From an uncultured Eubacteriales bacterium (GTDB lineage: Bacteria > Bacillota_I > Bacilli_A > RF39 > UBA660), in the NCBI GenBank assembly GCA_900319955.1, contig ONQM01000010.1, forward strand, positions 1 through 33,675: 33,675 nucleotides of DNA. The letters are read 5' to 3'. Below, in pieces: positions 26,063 to 33,675 of the stretch (positions are counted from its first letter, which is position 1; the number at the start of each line of letters is the position of its first letter). Below the pieces are notes generated by a model. The model did no database searches. It had not been told where the DNA came from and saw only the letters and a program-made list of their open reading frames with translations. Position numbers and translations under genes: made by a program.

Positions 26063-26821
26063 ATGAAGAAAGTAAATATATATATAGCAGTTCATAAGAA
26101 ATGTGATTTGCCAAAGCAAGATGGATATATTCCTATTCATGTTGGTGCAGAGGGAAAAGAGGATTTAGGATATTTAAAAGATAATTCAAAAAAAGATAAT
26201 ATATCAAAAAAGAATCCAAATTACTGTGAATTAACAGGAGTATATTACATTTGGAAAAATGTAAAATGTGATATAGTAGGACTCGTACATTACAGAAGAT
26301 ATTTCTTTTTAAATAAAAATGAACATACACTTGATAAAATAACAGATGAAAAAGAAATAGAAAAGATAATGAAAGACTATGATGTAGTACTACCAAAAAA
26401 AGTAAAATTAATAGGTAGAGATGTAAGAAAACAATGGGATAAATTTCATAATCCAAAAGATTTAGATATAACACGTGAAGTGATAAAAGAAAAATATCCA
26501 GAATACATAGAAGCATTTGATGAAGTACTAAAAAGAAATTATTTGTACCCATATAATATGTTAATAACAAAAAAAGAAATATTTGATGAATATTCAAAAT
26601 GGTTATTTGATATATTATTTGAAGTTGAAAAAAGAGTTGATACTAGTTCATATACACCATATGAAAAAAGGTTATATGGATTTTTATCAGAAAGACTCTT
26701 AAATGTTTGGTTTGCAAAGAATAATAAATATAGAATAAAAGAGCTATATGTATATAATATTGATGAAAGTTATTTTAAACAAAACTTAATAAATAATATA
26801 AAAGACATAATTGTAAGATAA
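26063..26821 (+). CDS. DUF4422 family glycosyltransferase
   Basis: ATG 26063 follows GAGGAG. The 252-aa product matches DUF4422: VNIYIAVHKKCDLP, YIPIHVGAEGK, NYCELTGVYYIWKN and the hallmark IVGLVHYRRYFF. A later PYNMLITKKEIFDEYSKWLF block is followed by LSERLLNVWF. DUF4422 proteins are capsule/exopolysaccharide glycosyltransferases, often found near glf. No transmembrane segments. It is in the middle of the second transcription unit. Confidence 0.87.
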   Translation: MKKVNIYIAVHKKCDLPKQDGYIPIHVGAEGKEDLGYLKDNSKKDNISKKNPNYCELTGVYYIWKNVKCDIVGLVHYRRYFFLNKNEHTLDKITDEKEIEKIMKDYDVVLPKKVKLIGRDVRKQWDKFHNPKDLDITREVIKEKYPEYIEAFDEVLKRNYLYPYNMLITKKEIFDEYSKWLFDILFEVEKRVDTSSYTPYEKRLYGFLSERLLNVWFAKNNKYRIKELYVYNIDESYFKQNLINNIKDIIVR

Positions 26822-26840
26822 TAAGGAGATGATGTTTGTT

Positions 26841-27635
26841 ATGAAATCATTACATACATTTGTAGTACTAGCATATAAAGAATCAAAATACTTAGAAGAA
26901 TGTATAAAATCTGTATTAAATCAGAAATATAAAAGTGAAGTTGTAATAGCAACATCAACTCCAAATGATTATATTGATAATGTAGCAAAAAAGTATAAAC
27001 TAAAAGTTATTAAAAAGAAAAATAAAAGTAAAGGAATAGGATATGACTTTGATTTTGCACTTTCATGTGCAAAAACTGAATTAATAACTATTGCACATCA
27101 AGATGACATATATGATTATGAATACTCAGAAAAAGTAGTAAATGCATATTTAAAAAATAAAAATTTGGATCCAATTATTGTATTTACAGATTATTATGAA
27201 ATACATGATAGTGGGATAGAAAAAGAAAATACAAATTTAAAAATAAAGAGAATACTTTTAAAACCATTAAAGAAGGTAAATAATTCAAATAAAGTAAAGA
27301 CAAAAAGAAAAGTAATAAAAATAGGAAATGCAATAAGTTGTCCTGCGGTAACATTTGTAACGAAAAAAATAGAATTCCCAGTTTTTGGTAGTAAATATAA
27401 ATGCAATGTAGATTGGAATGCATGGGAGAAATTGTCAAAAAAAGATGGTGCATTTATATTTGTACCAGAATTACTAATGGGACATAGAATTGATAGTACA
27501 ACAACAACTACAAAAATTATTAATGAAGGTACAAGAACAAAAGAAGATTTAGAAATATTAAAAAGGTTTTGGCCAGCACCTATTGCAAAATTTATAAATC
27601 ATTTTTATAAAAATTCTGAAAAAAATAATAAGTAA
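26841..27635 (+). CDS. Divergent GT2-like glycosyltransferase
   Basis: ATG 26841 is chosen because GGAGATGAT can pair with the 16S tail and the GT-A fold begins at SLHTFVVLAYKESKYLEECI; ATG 26832 is the alternative. In the 264-aa product the usual NDGS motif is replaced by ATSTPNDYID, and the DxD position reads AHQDDIYDYEYS. A middle Lys-rich insert (about 125-165) precedes NAISCPAVTF. It ends with LLMGHRIDSTTTTT. It is a GT2 relative with atypical motifs; donor unknown. Confidence 0.75.
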   Translation: MKSLHTFVVLAYKESKYLEECIKSVLNQKYKSEVVIATSTPNDYIDNVAKKYKLKVIKKKNKSKGIGYDFDFALSCAKTELITIAHQDDIYDYEYSEKVVNAYLKNKNLDPIIVFTDYYEIHDSGIEKENTNLKIKRILLKPLKKVNNSNKVKTKRKVIKIGNAISCPAVTFVTKKIEFPVFGSKYKCNVDWNAWEKLSKKDGAFIFVPELLMGHRIDSTTTTTKIINEGTRTKEDLEILKRFWPAPIAKFINHFYKNSEKNNK

Positions 27636-27659
27636 TAGATGAAGAAAAGAGTGATGTAA

Positions 27660-29105
27660 ATGGCAAAAAAATCTGTATCAAAAAATTATATTTATAATTT
27701 AGTTTATCAAATATTATTAATGGTTATTCCATTAATTACAACACCATACTTATCAAGAGTATTAGGTGCAGAAAATTTAGGAATATATAGTTATACACTA
27801 TCTATTGCAACATATTTTGTACTTTTTGGGTCACTTGGAGTAGCACTTTATGGTCAAAGAGAAATTGCATACGTAAGAGATGATAAAGATAAACTAAGCA
27901 AGACATTTTTTGAAATATTGTTTTTTAGATTTGTCTCAATGGCTTTTTCTATATTTACATTCTATCTTTTCTTCTGTTTGAATGGAAATTATAAAGTTTA
28001 TTATAGAATATTACTTTTAGAGTTAGTAGCAAACTCACTAGACATATCATGGTTATTTCAAGGACTAGAAGAGTTTAAAAAAATAACAGGAAGAAATATT
28101 GTCGTAAAATTAATAAGTTTAGTTTTAATATTTACACTTGTAAAAACTAAAAATGACTTATGGTTATATGTAGTAATATATGTTTTATCAGATGTAATTG
28201 GTAATTTGTCATTATGGCCTTATTTACCAAAATATGTAAATAAGGTAAAACCAAAAAGATTAAATCTAAAGAAACATTTAAGACCAATACTTGCACTTTT
28301 TATCCCACAAATTGCAGTTAATATTTATACTGTGCTAGATAAAACAATGATTGGATTAATATCAGGAAATATGGTTGCAGAAGGAAACTACGAACAATCA
28401 CAAAATATCGTAAAAACAGCACTTACAGTTGTAACTGCACTTGGAACCGTAGTTTCACCAAGAATTGCAAATTCTATGTCAAATCATGATACTGAAAAAA
28501 TAAATGAATATTTATCTAAATCTTTTAGATTTGTATGGTTTATGGGAATCCCAGTAATGTTTGGTATAATGGGAATTGCAAATACTCTTGTTCCGTGGTT
28601 TTTAGGTAGTGAATTTAATGATTCAGTTGCATTAATAATGCTTGGTTCGCCACTTATTATGGCAATTGGATTAAATAATGTAACAGGTTTGCAATATTTA
28701 GTTCCAGTAAAAAAACAAAAATTATTTACATTGTCTGTTGTTATTGGAGCTTTGTTTAATTTTACACTAAATTCAATCTTGATTCCAATATATGGTGCAA
28801 ATGGTGCAATAATTGCATCAGTATTAGCAGAGTTTTTGATACTAACTATCCATATTTTGGGTATAAAGAAAGATATTGATATAAAAATGATTTATAAGGG
28901 AAGTTTAAAATATATAGTTAGTGGAATAATAATGTTTTCAGTTGTATATTTTATTGGAATTAAGATGAATCCAACTATGTCAACGACTTTTTTACAAATA
29001 TTAGTTGGAATAATTATATATACTTTGTTATTAATAATTGCAAAAGATGATTTTATTATTGATATATTTAAAAAGATGTATAACTTTATTAAATTAAAAA
29101 AATAA
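27660..29105 (+). CDS. Wzx-type oligosaccharide flippase (MOP superfamily)
   Basis: The 481-aa product has about 12-14 transmembrane helices and starts with SKNYIYNLVYQILLMVIPLI and TTPYLSRVLGAENLGIYSYT, the family signature. FGSLGVALYGQREIAY and LFIPQIAVNIYTVLDKTMIG follow, and the last third contains GANGAIIASVLAEFLIL. These proteins flip lipid-linked repeat units across the membrane. No Wzy polymerase or Wzz is recognised nearby. It closes the second transcription unit. Its presence with a full ABC exporter in one locus is notable. Confidence 0.92.
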   Translation: MAKKSVSKNYIYNLVYQILLMVIPLITTPYLSRVLGAENLGIYSYTLSIATYFVLFGSLGVALYGQREIAYVRDDKDKLSKTFFEILFFRFVSMAFSIFTFYLFFCLNGNYKVYYRILLLELVANSLDISWLFQGLEEFKKITGRNIVVKLISLVLIFTLVKTKNDLWLYVVIYVLSDVIGNLSLWPYLPKYVNKVKPKRLNLKKHLRPILALFIPQIAVNIYTVLDKTMIGLISGNMVAEGNYEQSQNIVKTALTVVTALGTVVSPRIANSMSNHDTEKINEYLSKSFRFVWFMGIPVMFGIMGIANTLVPWFLGSEFNDSVALIMLGSPLIMAIGLNNVTGLQYLVPVKKQKLFTLSVVIGALFNFTLNSILIPIYGANGAIIASVLAEFLILTIHILGIKKDIDIKMIYKGSLKYIVSGIIMFSVVYFIGIKMNPTMSTTFLQILVGIIIYTLLLIIAKDDFIIDIFKKMYNFIKLKK

Positions 29106-29163
29106 ATATTCTATTAAAATGTTAAAAAATATGAGATAATAAAGATATAGAGGAGAAAAAATT

Positions 29164-30126
29164 ATGGATGTAATGGAAAAATTAAGAAAGAGTAAAAACT
29201 TTGATAAATATAAATGGATATATTTTACTCATGGTAAAACAACAAAAAATTATAAATTTGAAAATAGGATGAAAAACTATGAAAAAGTTCTATTTATACT
29301 TGCTGGATATAAACAGTTTACCTATGATATTTTATTTAAAAGAGTAAAAGAATTTATACCTGATGATATAGAAGTATGTATTTTATCAAGTGGAAAATAT
29401 TGTGAAGATTTATCAAAAATAGCTGAAGAAAATGATTGGTCATATTTAAGTACAAAGAGAAATTGTGTATCTTTAATTCAAAATACTGCAATAAATATTT
29501 TCAAAAATGCTAAATACATCTACAAGATGGATGAAGATATTTTTATAACTAAGAATTTCTTTGACAATTTATTTAAAACTTTAATAGAATGCAAGAAAAA
29601 TTCTGATTATAATCCAGGTTTTGTTGCTCCAACAATACCAATAAATGGATTTTCAAATATGCTTGTACTGCAAAGATATAATTTAATAGATAAATATACT
29701 AAAAAATTTGAAAAACCTAAGTATGCTGCAGGTTCAGAAAGAATGATTGAAAACAATCCAGAAGTTGCAAAGTTTATGTGGGGAGAGGGTAAGTATTTAC
29801 CAAATATTGATCAAATGGATTATGATTTAAATAAAGATAAATTTGATTATGTTGCATGTCCTATAAGATTTAGTATAGGTGCAATACTTTTTGAAAGAAG
29901 TTTATGGGAAGATATGTACATGTTTGATGTAAAACACGGATCATGTATGGGACTTGATGAATCATGCATATGTAGTTATTGTATGATATCATCAAAAACA
30001 ATAATTGTATCAAAAAATACATTAGTAGGTCACTTATCTTTTGGAACTCAAAATAAAACTATGAAGGAATACTTTGAAAAACATAAAGATGTATTTGATA
30101 TTCATAAAATTAAAGGAGAAGAGTAG
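29164..30126 (+). CDS. Putative GT-A-type glycosyltransferase preceding glf
   Basis: ATG 29164 lies 8 nt after GAGGAG. The 320-aa product has no transmembrane segments. A Rossmann-like half (VLFILAGYKQFTYDILFKRV, DDIEVCILSSGKY) leads to AKYIYKMDEDIFITKNFFD, a DxD-type site of a GT-A fold. Toward the C-terminus GSCMGLDESCICSYC is Cys-rich, then VGHLSFGTQNKTM. It is followed 2 bp later by glf, so it may use UDP-Galf or act on the galactofuranose branch. I do not recognise a named family; the transferase call rests on the motif and context. Confidence 0.6.
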   Translation: MDVMEKLRKSKNFDKYKWIYFTHGKTTKNYKFENRMKNYEKVLFILAGYKQFTYDILFKRVKEFIPDDIEVCILSSGKYCEDLSKIAEENDWSYLSTKRNCVSLIQNTAINIFKNAKYIYKMDEDIFITKNFFDNLFKTLIECKKNSDYNPGFVAPTIPINGFSNMLVLQRYNLIDKYTKKFEKPKYAAGSERMIENNPEVAKFMWGEGKYLPNIDQMDYDLNKDKFDYVACPIRFSIGAILFERSLWEDMYMFDVKHGSCMGLDESCICSYCMISSKTIIVSKNTLVGHLSFGTQNKTMKEYFEKHKDVFDIHKIKGEE

Positions 30127-30128
30127 TT

Positions 30129-31178
30129 ATGGAACATTATGATTATTTAATAGTAGGAAGTGGTCTTTTTGGAGCAACTGTTGCAAATAGACTAAAAAAT
30201 GATGGTAAGAAAGTATTAGTTATAGATAAAAGAGATCATATAGCAGGTAATGTATATACTGAAGATGTTGAAGGAATACATGTTCATAAGTATGGAGCAC
30301 ATATATTTCATACAGATTATAAAGATGTATGGGACTTTGTAAATTCATTTGTTGAATTTAATAGATTTACAAATAGTCCGATAGCATACTATAAAGGTAA
30401 AGTATATAATATGCCATTTAATATGAATACATTTGCAAAACTATGGGATGATGTAGTAACACCAGATGATGCCAAAAGGCATATTGAAGAAGAAAAGAAA
30501 GAGTTAAACGGCAAAGAACCTAGTAATTTAGAAGAACAAGCTATTAGTTTAGTAGGTAGAACAATATATGAGACACTAGTTAAAGGTTATACTGAAAAGC
30601 AGTGGAATAGAAAATGTACTGAACTTCCAGCATTTATAATTAAAAGATTACCAGTTAGATTTACTTATGATAATAATTACTTTAATGATAAGTATCAAGG
30701 TATTCCAATAGGAGGATATACAAAACTAGTTGATGCAATGCTAGACGGAATTGAAGTAAGACTTAATACTAATTACTTTGATGATAAAGATTATTTTAAT
30801 AGTATTGCAGATAAGATAGTTTATACTGGAATGCTTGATGAATATACTAAGATAATGGATACAGAAAACTTTCAAGGTAATGCTGTAGTTAACTACACAG
30901 ATAGCACACCAGCATACACAAGAGTAATAGAGCATAAACATTTTGATAGTACATCAGTATCAAATAAAACTGTTGTAACATATGAGTATCCAGAAGATTG
31001 GACACCAGAAAAAGAAGCATATTACGTTATAAATGATGATAAGAATAATAAACTAGCAGAAGAATATAGGAACTTAGCCTCAAAAGAAGAGAATGTAATA
31101 TTTGGCGGAAGACTTGCAGACTACAAATATTATGATATGGATGATGTTATTAAAAAAGCATTAGAAATTGAACTTTAA
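30129..31178 (+). CDS. glf: UDP-galactopyranose mutase Glf with a ~16-residue internal deletion
   Basis: Glf converts UDP-galactopyranose to UDP-galactofuranose with reduced FAD. The FAD-binding VGSGLFGATVANRL, VIDKRDHIAGNVYTE and KYGAHIFHT blocks, plus EKQWNRKCTELP, PYTRVIEHKHF-like AYTRVIEHKHF and FGGRLADYKYYDMDDV, are all present. At 349 aa it is shorter than the usual ~365-370. Where relatives read DEYFDYKFG...YRSLRFET before the TENFQGNAV block, this protein goes straight from DEY (Tyr239) to TKIMDTENF. About 16 residues with the conserved YRSL motif are missing, in frame, at 30845/30846. The lost Arg counts to Arg247 of E. coli Glf. Activity is doubtful. A terminator follows. Confidence 0.9.
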   Translation: MEHYDYLIVGSGLFGATVANRLKNDGKKVLVIDKRDHIAGNVYTEDVEGIHVHKYGAHIFHTDYKDVWDFVNSFVEFNRFTNSPIAYYKGKVYNMPFNMNTFAKLWDDVVTPDDAKRHIEEEKKELNGKEPSNLEEQAISLVGRTIYETLVKGYTEKQWNRKCTELPAFIIKRLPVRFTYDNNYFNDKYQGIPIGGYTKLVDAMLDGIEVRLNTNYFDDKDYFNSIADKIVYTGMLDEYTKIMDTENFQGNAVVNYTDSTPAYTRVIEHKHFDSTSVSNKTVVTYEYPEDWTPEKEAYYVINDDKNNKLAEEYRNLASKEENVIFGGRLADYKYYDMDDVIKKALEIEL

Positions 31179-31199
31179 TTATTAAAGTCCTTTTTTTTT
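31172..31199 (+). terminator. Rho-independent terminator after glf
   Basis: ACTTTAA (31172-31178) pairs with TTAAAGT (31182-31188), then CC and nine T. The left arm includes the glf stop codon. Confidence 0.8.
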
Positions 31200-31210
31200 G
31201 CTTTTTTTCA

Positions 31211-31219
31211 TGCTATACT
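31211..31219 (+). promoter_or_regulatory. Extended -10 promoter element for the acyltransferase genes
   Basis: TGCTATACT (TGn-TATACT) follows the glf terminator and lies 61 bp before ATG 31281. Confidence 0.5.
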
Positions 31220-31280
31220 TATTGTATAAGATAAGATAATAAAAGGTAAGGGTTAGTAAGCTAGCATCATGGAGGAACAT

Positions 31281-32342
31281 ATGAATAATAAAGTAGAAAA
31301 AAAACATAATGGAGAAATAAGTTTATTAAAATTTTTATTTTCTTTTTTGATAATTGCATTTCACCTAGGAAATCACTTTGACAAGTTTGATTATGGATAT
31401 TTAGGCGTTGAGTTTTTCTTTATAATAAGTGGTTTTTATTTTTGTAAAGGTACAGTAAATAAAAATTTTGAAAGTAAAGATATACCTACTAATAGTTTTG
31501 ATTTTTTTAAAAATAAAATATTTAAATTTTTACCATACTATGTTATTTTATATTTAATTTCAATACCAGTATTATCAATAGTTTACAAAGCACCTAAAAC
31601 AGATTTTATTATTTCTTTTATGAATATGCTATCATTACCTTCTTATGAATATAAAATATATTCATCATATGCAATTACATGGTATATAAATTCAATGATA
31701 TTAGTTGAATTTATCACATACCCTTTATTATTAAAATATAAAGATAAAATTGTGTACATAGTATCACCTTTAATAGTTTTCTTTTCATTTTGTTTTTTAA
31801 TGATAGGATATGAATTTATTGGTAATCCATGGCAAACAACTATATTTTGCTATAAAGGTGTAGTAAGAGCTTTAATGGATATTAATATTGGAATATTTAT
31901 GTATGGAATTTCTGAAAGATTAAAAAATGTAAAATATACGGATTTTACCAGATTTTTAATGACAACAATGGAAATAATTGGATATATATTAATTTTCTAT
32001 TTATCAGACAGACATACTAATACTATTGAATTTGCTATATTATTCTTAATAATCATATGCTTATCAATAACATTTAGTGAAAAGGATTATTTATATGAAA
32101 TATGTAATAATAAATTTTTCTATTTTTTAGAAAAATTAAGTCTACCTGTATATATTTTTCAAATTGCAATAATTGATATGATTTTATATATCAATAATGA
32201 AATGAAGTGGAATTTAGGATATTATAAATTATTAATACTAATAATTGTAATTTCAATTATATTTGGAATAATTATTTTAAAAATATTTGATGCTTTTTCT
32301 AAACACAAGAAAGGTATAAAAAGAATCTTTATAAAAGAATAG
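31281..32342 (+). CDS. Acyltransferase family 3 membrane protein (O-acyltransferase)
   Basis: ATG 31281 follows GGAGG (31271-31275). The 353-aa product has about ten transmembrane helices. The N-terminal EISLLKFLFSFLIIAFHLG holds the R/K-x10-H motif as Lys17 and His28, followed by GYLGVEFFFIISGFYF. Family members move acetyl or other acyl groups onto sugars, usually at the outer face of the membrane. It would decorate the polymer made by this locus. Its partner copy downstream is broken. Its terminal basic segment (KHKKGIKRIFIKE) is cytoplasmic by charge. Confidence 0.87.
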   Translation: MNNKVEKKHNGEISLLKFLFSFLIIAFHLGNHFDKFDYGYLGVEFFFIISGFYFCKGTVNKNFESKDIPTNSFDFFKNKIFKFLPYYVILYLISIPVLSIVYKAPKTDFIISFMNMLSLPSYEYKIYSSYAITWYINSMILVEFITYPLLLKYKDKIVYIVSPLIVFFSFCFLMIGYEFIGNPWQTTIFCYKGVVRALMDINIGIFMYGISERLKNVKYTDFTRFLMTTMEIIGYILIFYLSDRHTNTIEFAILFLIIICLSITFSEKDYLYEICNNKFFYFLEKLSLPVYIFQIAIIDMILYINNEMKWNLGYYKLLILIIVISIIFGIIILKIFDAFSKHKKGIKRIFIKE

Positions 32343-32363
32343 GTTTTAGAAAGAAAATCAAAT

Positions 32364-33308
32364 ATGAAAAAATAAATTACTCGTATAACTTTGTAAGAGC
32401 AACATGTGCTATTGGAATAACATGTTTCCATTTTTATGTTGATTCAAATGATAAATTAATTTTTTTAAAAGAAATAAATGGTACCGTATATTTTTGGTGG
32501 CATCTTTGTAACTTCATTTTTTATATTATATGGTGCATTATTATATTTGAATCACACTAAAATTGATAGTATAAAAGAATTTTATAAAAAAAGATGACTA
32601 TCACTATTTCCAACGTATTATTTAGCATATATCCTAATTTACATTGAAAGTATTGTAACAAGTGAAGTACCATTTGATCTGCATCATCCTATAAGATACT
32701 ACATTTATACATTGTTAGGAATGGATGGATATTTAATGGGAAAAACTTGGCCAAATAATTATTACATATTAGAAGAATGGTTTTTAGGTGCAATAATTAT
32801 TGTATATATTTTATACCCAATTATTGTAAAATTATTAAATAAAAAAGAAAAATTAACTACACTAATAATAGTTGTTCTTTATTTATTAACACTAAATTAT
32901 AAAATGTTAAATCAAGATTCTTTTAGAAATATATTTAGTTTTATTTTTAGCTTTTATATAGGAATGCTTTTAACAAAAAATAAAGAAATTTATGATGTAA
33001 AAGAAATATACATAACATCAATAATACTGCTAATATTATCATCTATATTACCAATTAGTGTAGATACAAATATAAAGAATCACTTAGATGGTTTTCTATT
33101 ATATTTAACACTTTATGGAATTGGAAATAAAATGATGAAATACAATAGTGTTAAGGCTCCAATTAATATAATTAGTAAAGTGTCATATGAAATATTTTTA
33201 TTGCAGCATGTAATAGTGTATACAATGTTAAAACTCGCAAATCCAGCTAGTACAATAAGATCTCTTTCAATACTATTTTTTACAATTATAAGAATTATTA
33301 GTGAGTAG
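32364..33308 (+). pseudogene. Second acyltransferase family 3 gene, broken by two frameshifts and a TGA
   Basis: Reassembled, the gene reads MKK-INYSYNFVRATCAIGIT-CFHFY (R-x10-H motif intact), then GGIFVTSFFILYGALLYL, KKR-stop-LSLFPTYYLAYIL and on through the helices to IIRIISE. Lesion 1: the A-run at 32367-32372 is one base short, so ATG 32364 meets TAA after three codons. Lesion 2: one extra T in 32491-32495 restores the original frame. Lesion 3: TGA at 32595-32597 where relatives have Trp (KKRWLS). The 3' part stays open to TAG 33306-33308; the same frame then runs on with plausible coding (LVLYYSKEYI), so the true end may also be altered. The frames fit one another exactly, showing an ancestral acyltransferase. 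Confidence 0.82.
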
Positions 33309-33414
33309 TTAGTATTATATTATAGTAAAGAATATATTTAAAAATATTTAAAAAAATTGAATGAATATATAAAGACTCATGTTAATGAGAAAAATAAAAA
33401 AAAATCATAATAAA

Positions 33415-33443
33415 TTGAAAATGACATTATAGTGATATATAAT
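33415..33443 (+). promoter_or_regulatory. SigA-type promoter for the last (partial) gene
   Basis: TTGAAA (33415-33420), a 17-bp spacer and a perfect TATAAT (33438-33443), 29 bp before the ATG. The interval 33309-33472 otherwise shows no intact gene. Confidence 0.75.
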
Positions 33444-33472
33444 TATAATGTAGAATTAAAAGGAGACTATAT

Positions 33473-33675
33473 ATGAATAAAAAGATTAAATTATTAACAT
33501 TATTCTTGCTTTTATTTGCATTTTTTAATATAAAAAATGTAAACGCAGAAACAAATACAAAATTATTTTTAGAAAACCCATTAAGAAATAATGAAAGTTA
33601 TGCAAATACAATAAGTATACATGGATGGGTAATGAGTGAGGAAGCTGGAACAAGTGTAAAAGTATACATTGATAA
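33473..33675 (+). CDS. Secreted protein of unknown function, 3' truncated by window edge
   Basis: ATG 33473 follows AAAGGAG (33458-33464). The first 67 residues start with a clear Sec signal peptide: NKKIKLLTLFLLLFAFF, then a likely signal-peptidase I site after NVNA (residue 25). The mature start ETNTKLFLENPL leads to ISIHGWVMSEEAG and SVKVYID, a β-sandwich-like pattern ('hGW...v.vyiD') that occurs as repeats before hydrolase domains in Gram-positive wall proteins. The rest is off the window, so the catalytic or binding domain cannot be named. It has its own strong promoter and may or may not belong to the polysaccharide locus. Confidence 0.75.
   Translation, partial: MNKKIKLLTLFLLLFAFFNIKNVNAETNTKLFLENPLRNNESYANTISIHGWVMSEEAGTSVKVYID

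Noticed and set aside
26133..26597. A 154-aa open frame on the minus strand inside the DUF4422 gene
   Set aside because: It is the hydrophobic antisense shadow of an A-rich coding strand, has no ribosome binding site, and lies wholly within a well-supported gene.
32367..32495. Phase variation of the second acyltransferase through its homopolymer runs
   Set aside because: The runs are only six A and five T, and the separate TGA would keep the gene off in every phase. Decay or sequence error is simpler.
32595..32597. TGA decoded as tryptophan (Mollicutes-type code)
   Set aside because: TGG is used for Trp throughout, and genes such as those ending at 10036 and 15859 use TGA as a stop. The other interrupted genes have TAG and TAA, so recoding of TGA would not explain them.

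Overview
The window is very A+T-rich DNA, read with the standard bacterial code (TGG is the Trp codon, stops are mostly TAA/TAG, TGA is rare). The gene content points to the Bacillota, class Bacilli, probably a gut-type lineage near the RF39/Erysipelotrichales groups. Pointers are a Bacillus-type DnaB helicase loader, RuvAB, QueA-Tgt, and a SpoVID-like/YsxE-like spore-coat gene pair. The exact taxon is inference. Almost every gene is on the + strand and tightly packed, with AGGAG/GGTG-type ribosome binding sites.

Region 1 (1-1640) is decayed accessory DNA. It holds the 3' part of an Rpn/PD-(D/E)XK 'transposase' nuclease gene with an internal exact 39-bp tandem duplication, a second 3' fragment of the same gene, an antisense XRE-type helix-turn-helix remnant, and a fragment of an InlB-repeat surface protein.

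Region 2 (1719-9277) is housekeeping: the dnaB-type helicase loader, a membrane-anchored transglutaminase-like protein, yebC, ruvA-ruvB, a membrane protein cut by an in-frame TAG, and queA-tgt.

Region 3 (9344-13189) holds the SpoVID-like (SPOCS + LysM) and YsxE/CotS-like pair and a convergent small Cys-motif membrane protein. A RelB/YafQ toxin-antitoxin cassette follows, lying between 35-bp direct repeats, with its toxin cut by an in-frame TAA before most of the catalytic residues. The region ends with a lone type IV pilin-like gene and a membrane-anchored SGNH hydrolase.

Region 4 (13222-33308) is a cell-surface polysaccharide locus. It contains many glycosyltransferases (GT4, GT2, GT32/DXD and DUF4422 types), galE and glf (UDP-galactose and UDP-galactofuranose supply), a complete ABC exporter pair (Wzm/Wzt-like), and also a Wzx-type flippase. 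A GT32-membrane fusion protein sits beside a polyprenyl-phosphate glycosyltransferase and a DUF2304 protein, resembling a three-component extracytoplasmic glycosylation system. The locus ends with two acyltransferase-3 genes, the second a pseudogene with two frameshifts and a TGA. glf lacks about 16 residues in a conserved segment. Promoters and terminators split the locus into at least four transcription units: GT4 to galE, GT2 to Wzx, GT+glf, and the acyltransferases.

Region 5 (33415-end) is a strong promoter and the start of a secreted-protein gene cut by the window edge.

A recurring theme is fresh gene decay: three different in-frame stops (TAG, TAA, TGA) in three otherwise readable genes, plus short homopolymer indels. 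Real pseudogenization and sequence or assembly error cannot be told apart from the sequence alone. No tRNA, rRNA, CRISPR array or intact insertion sequence was seen.
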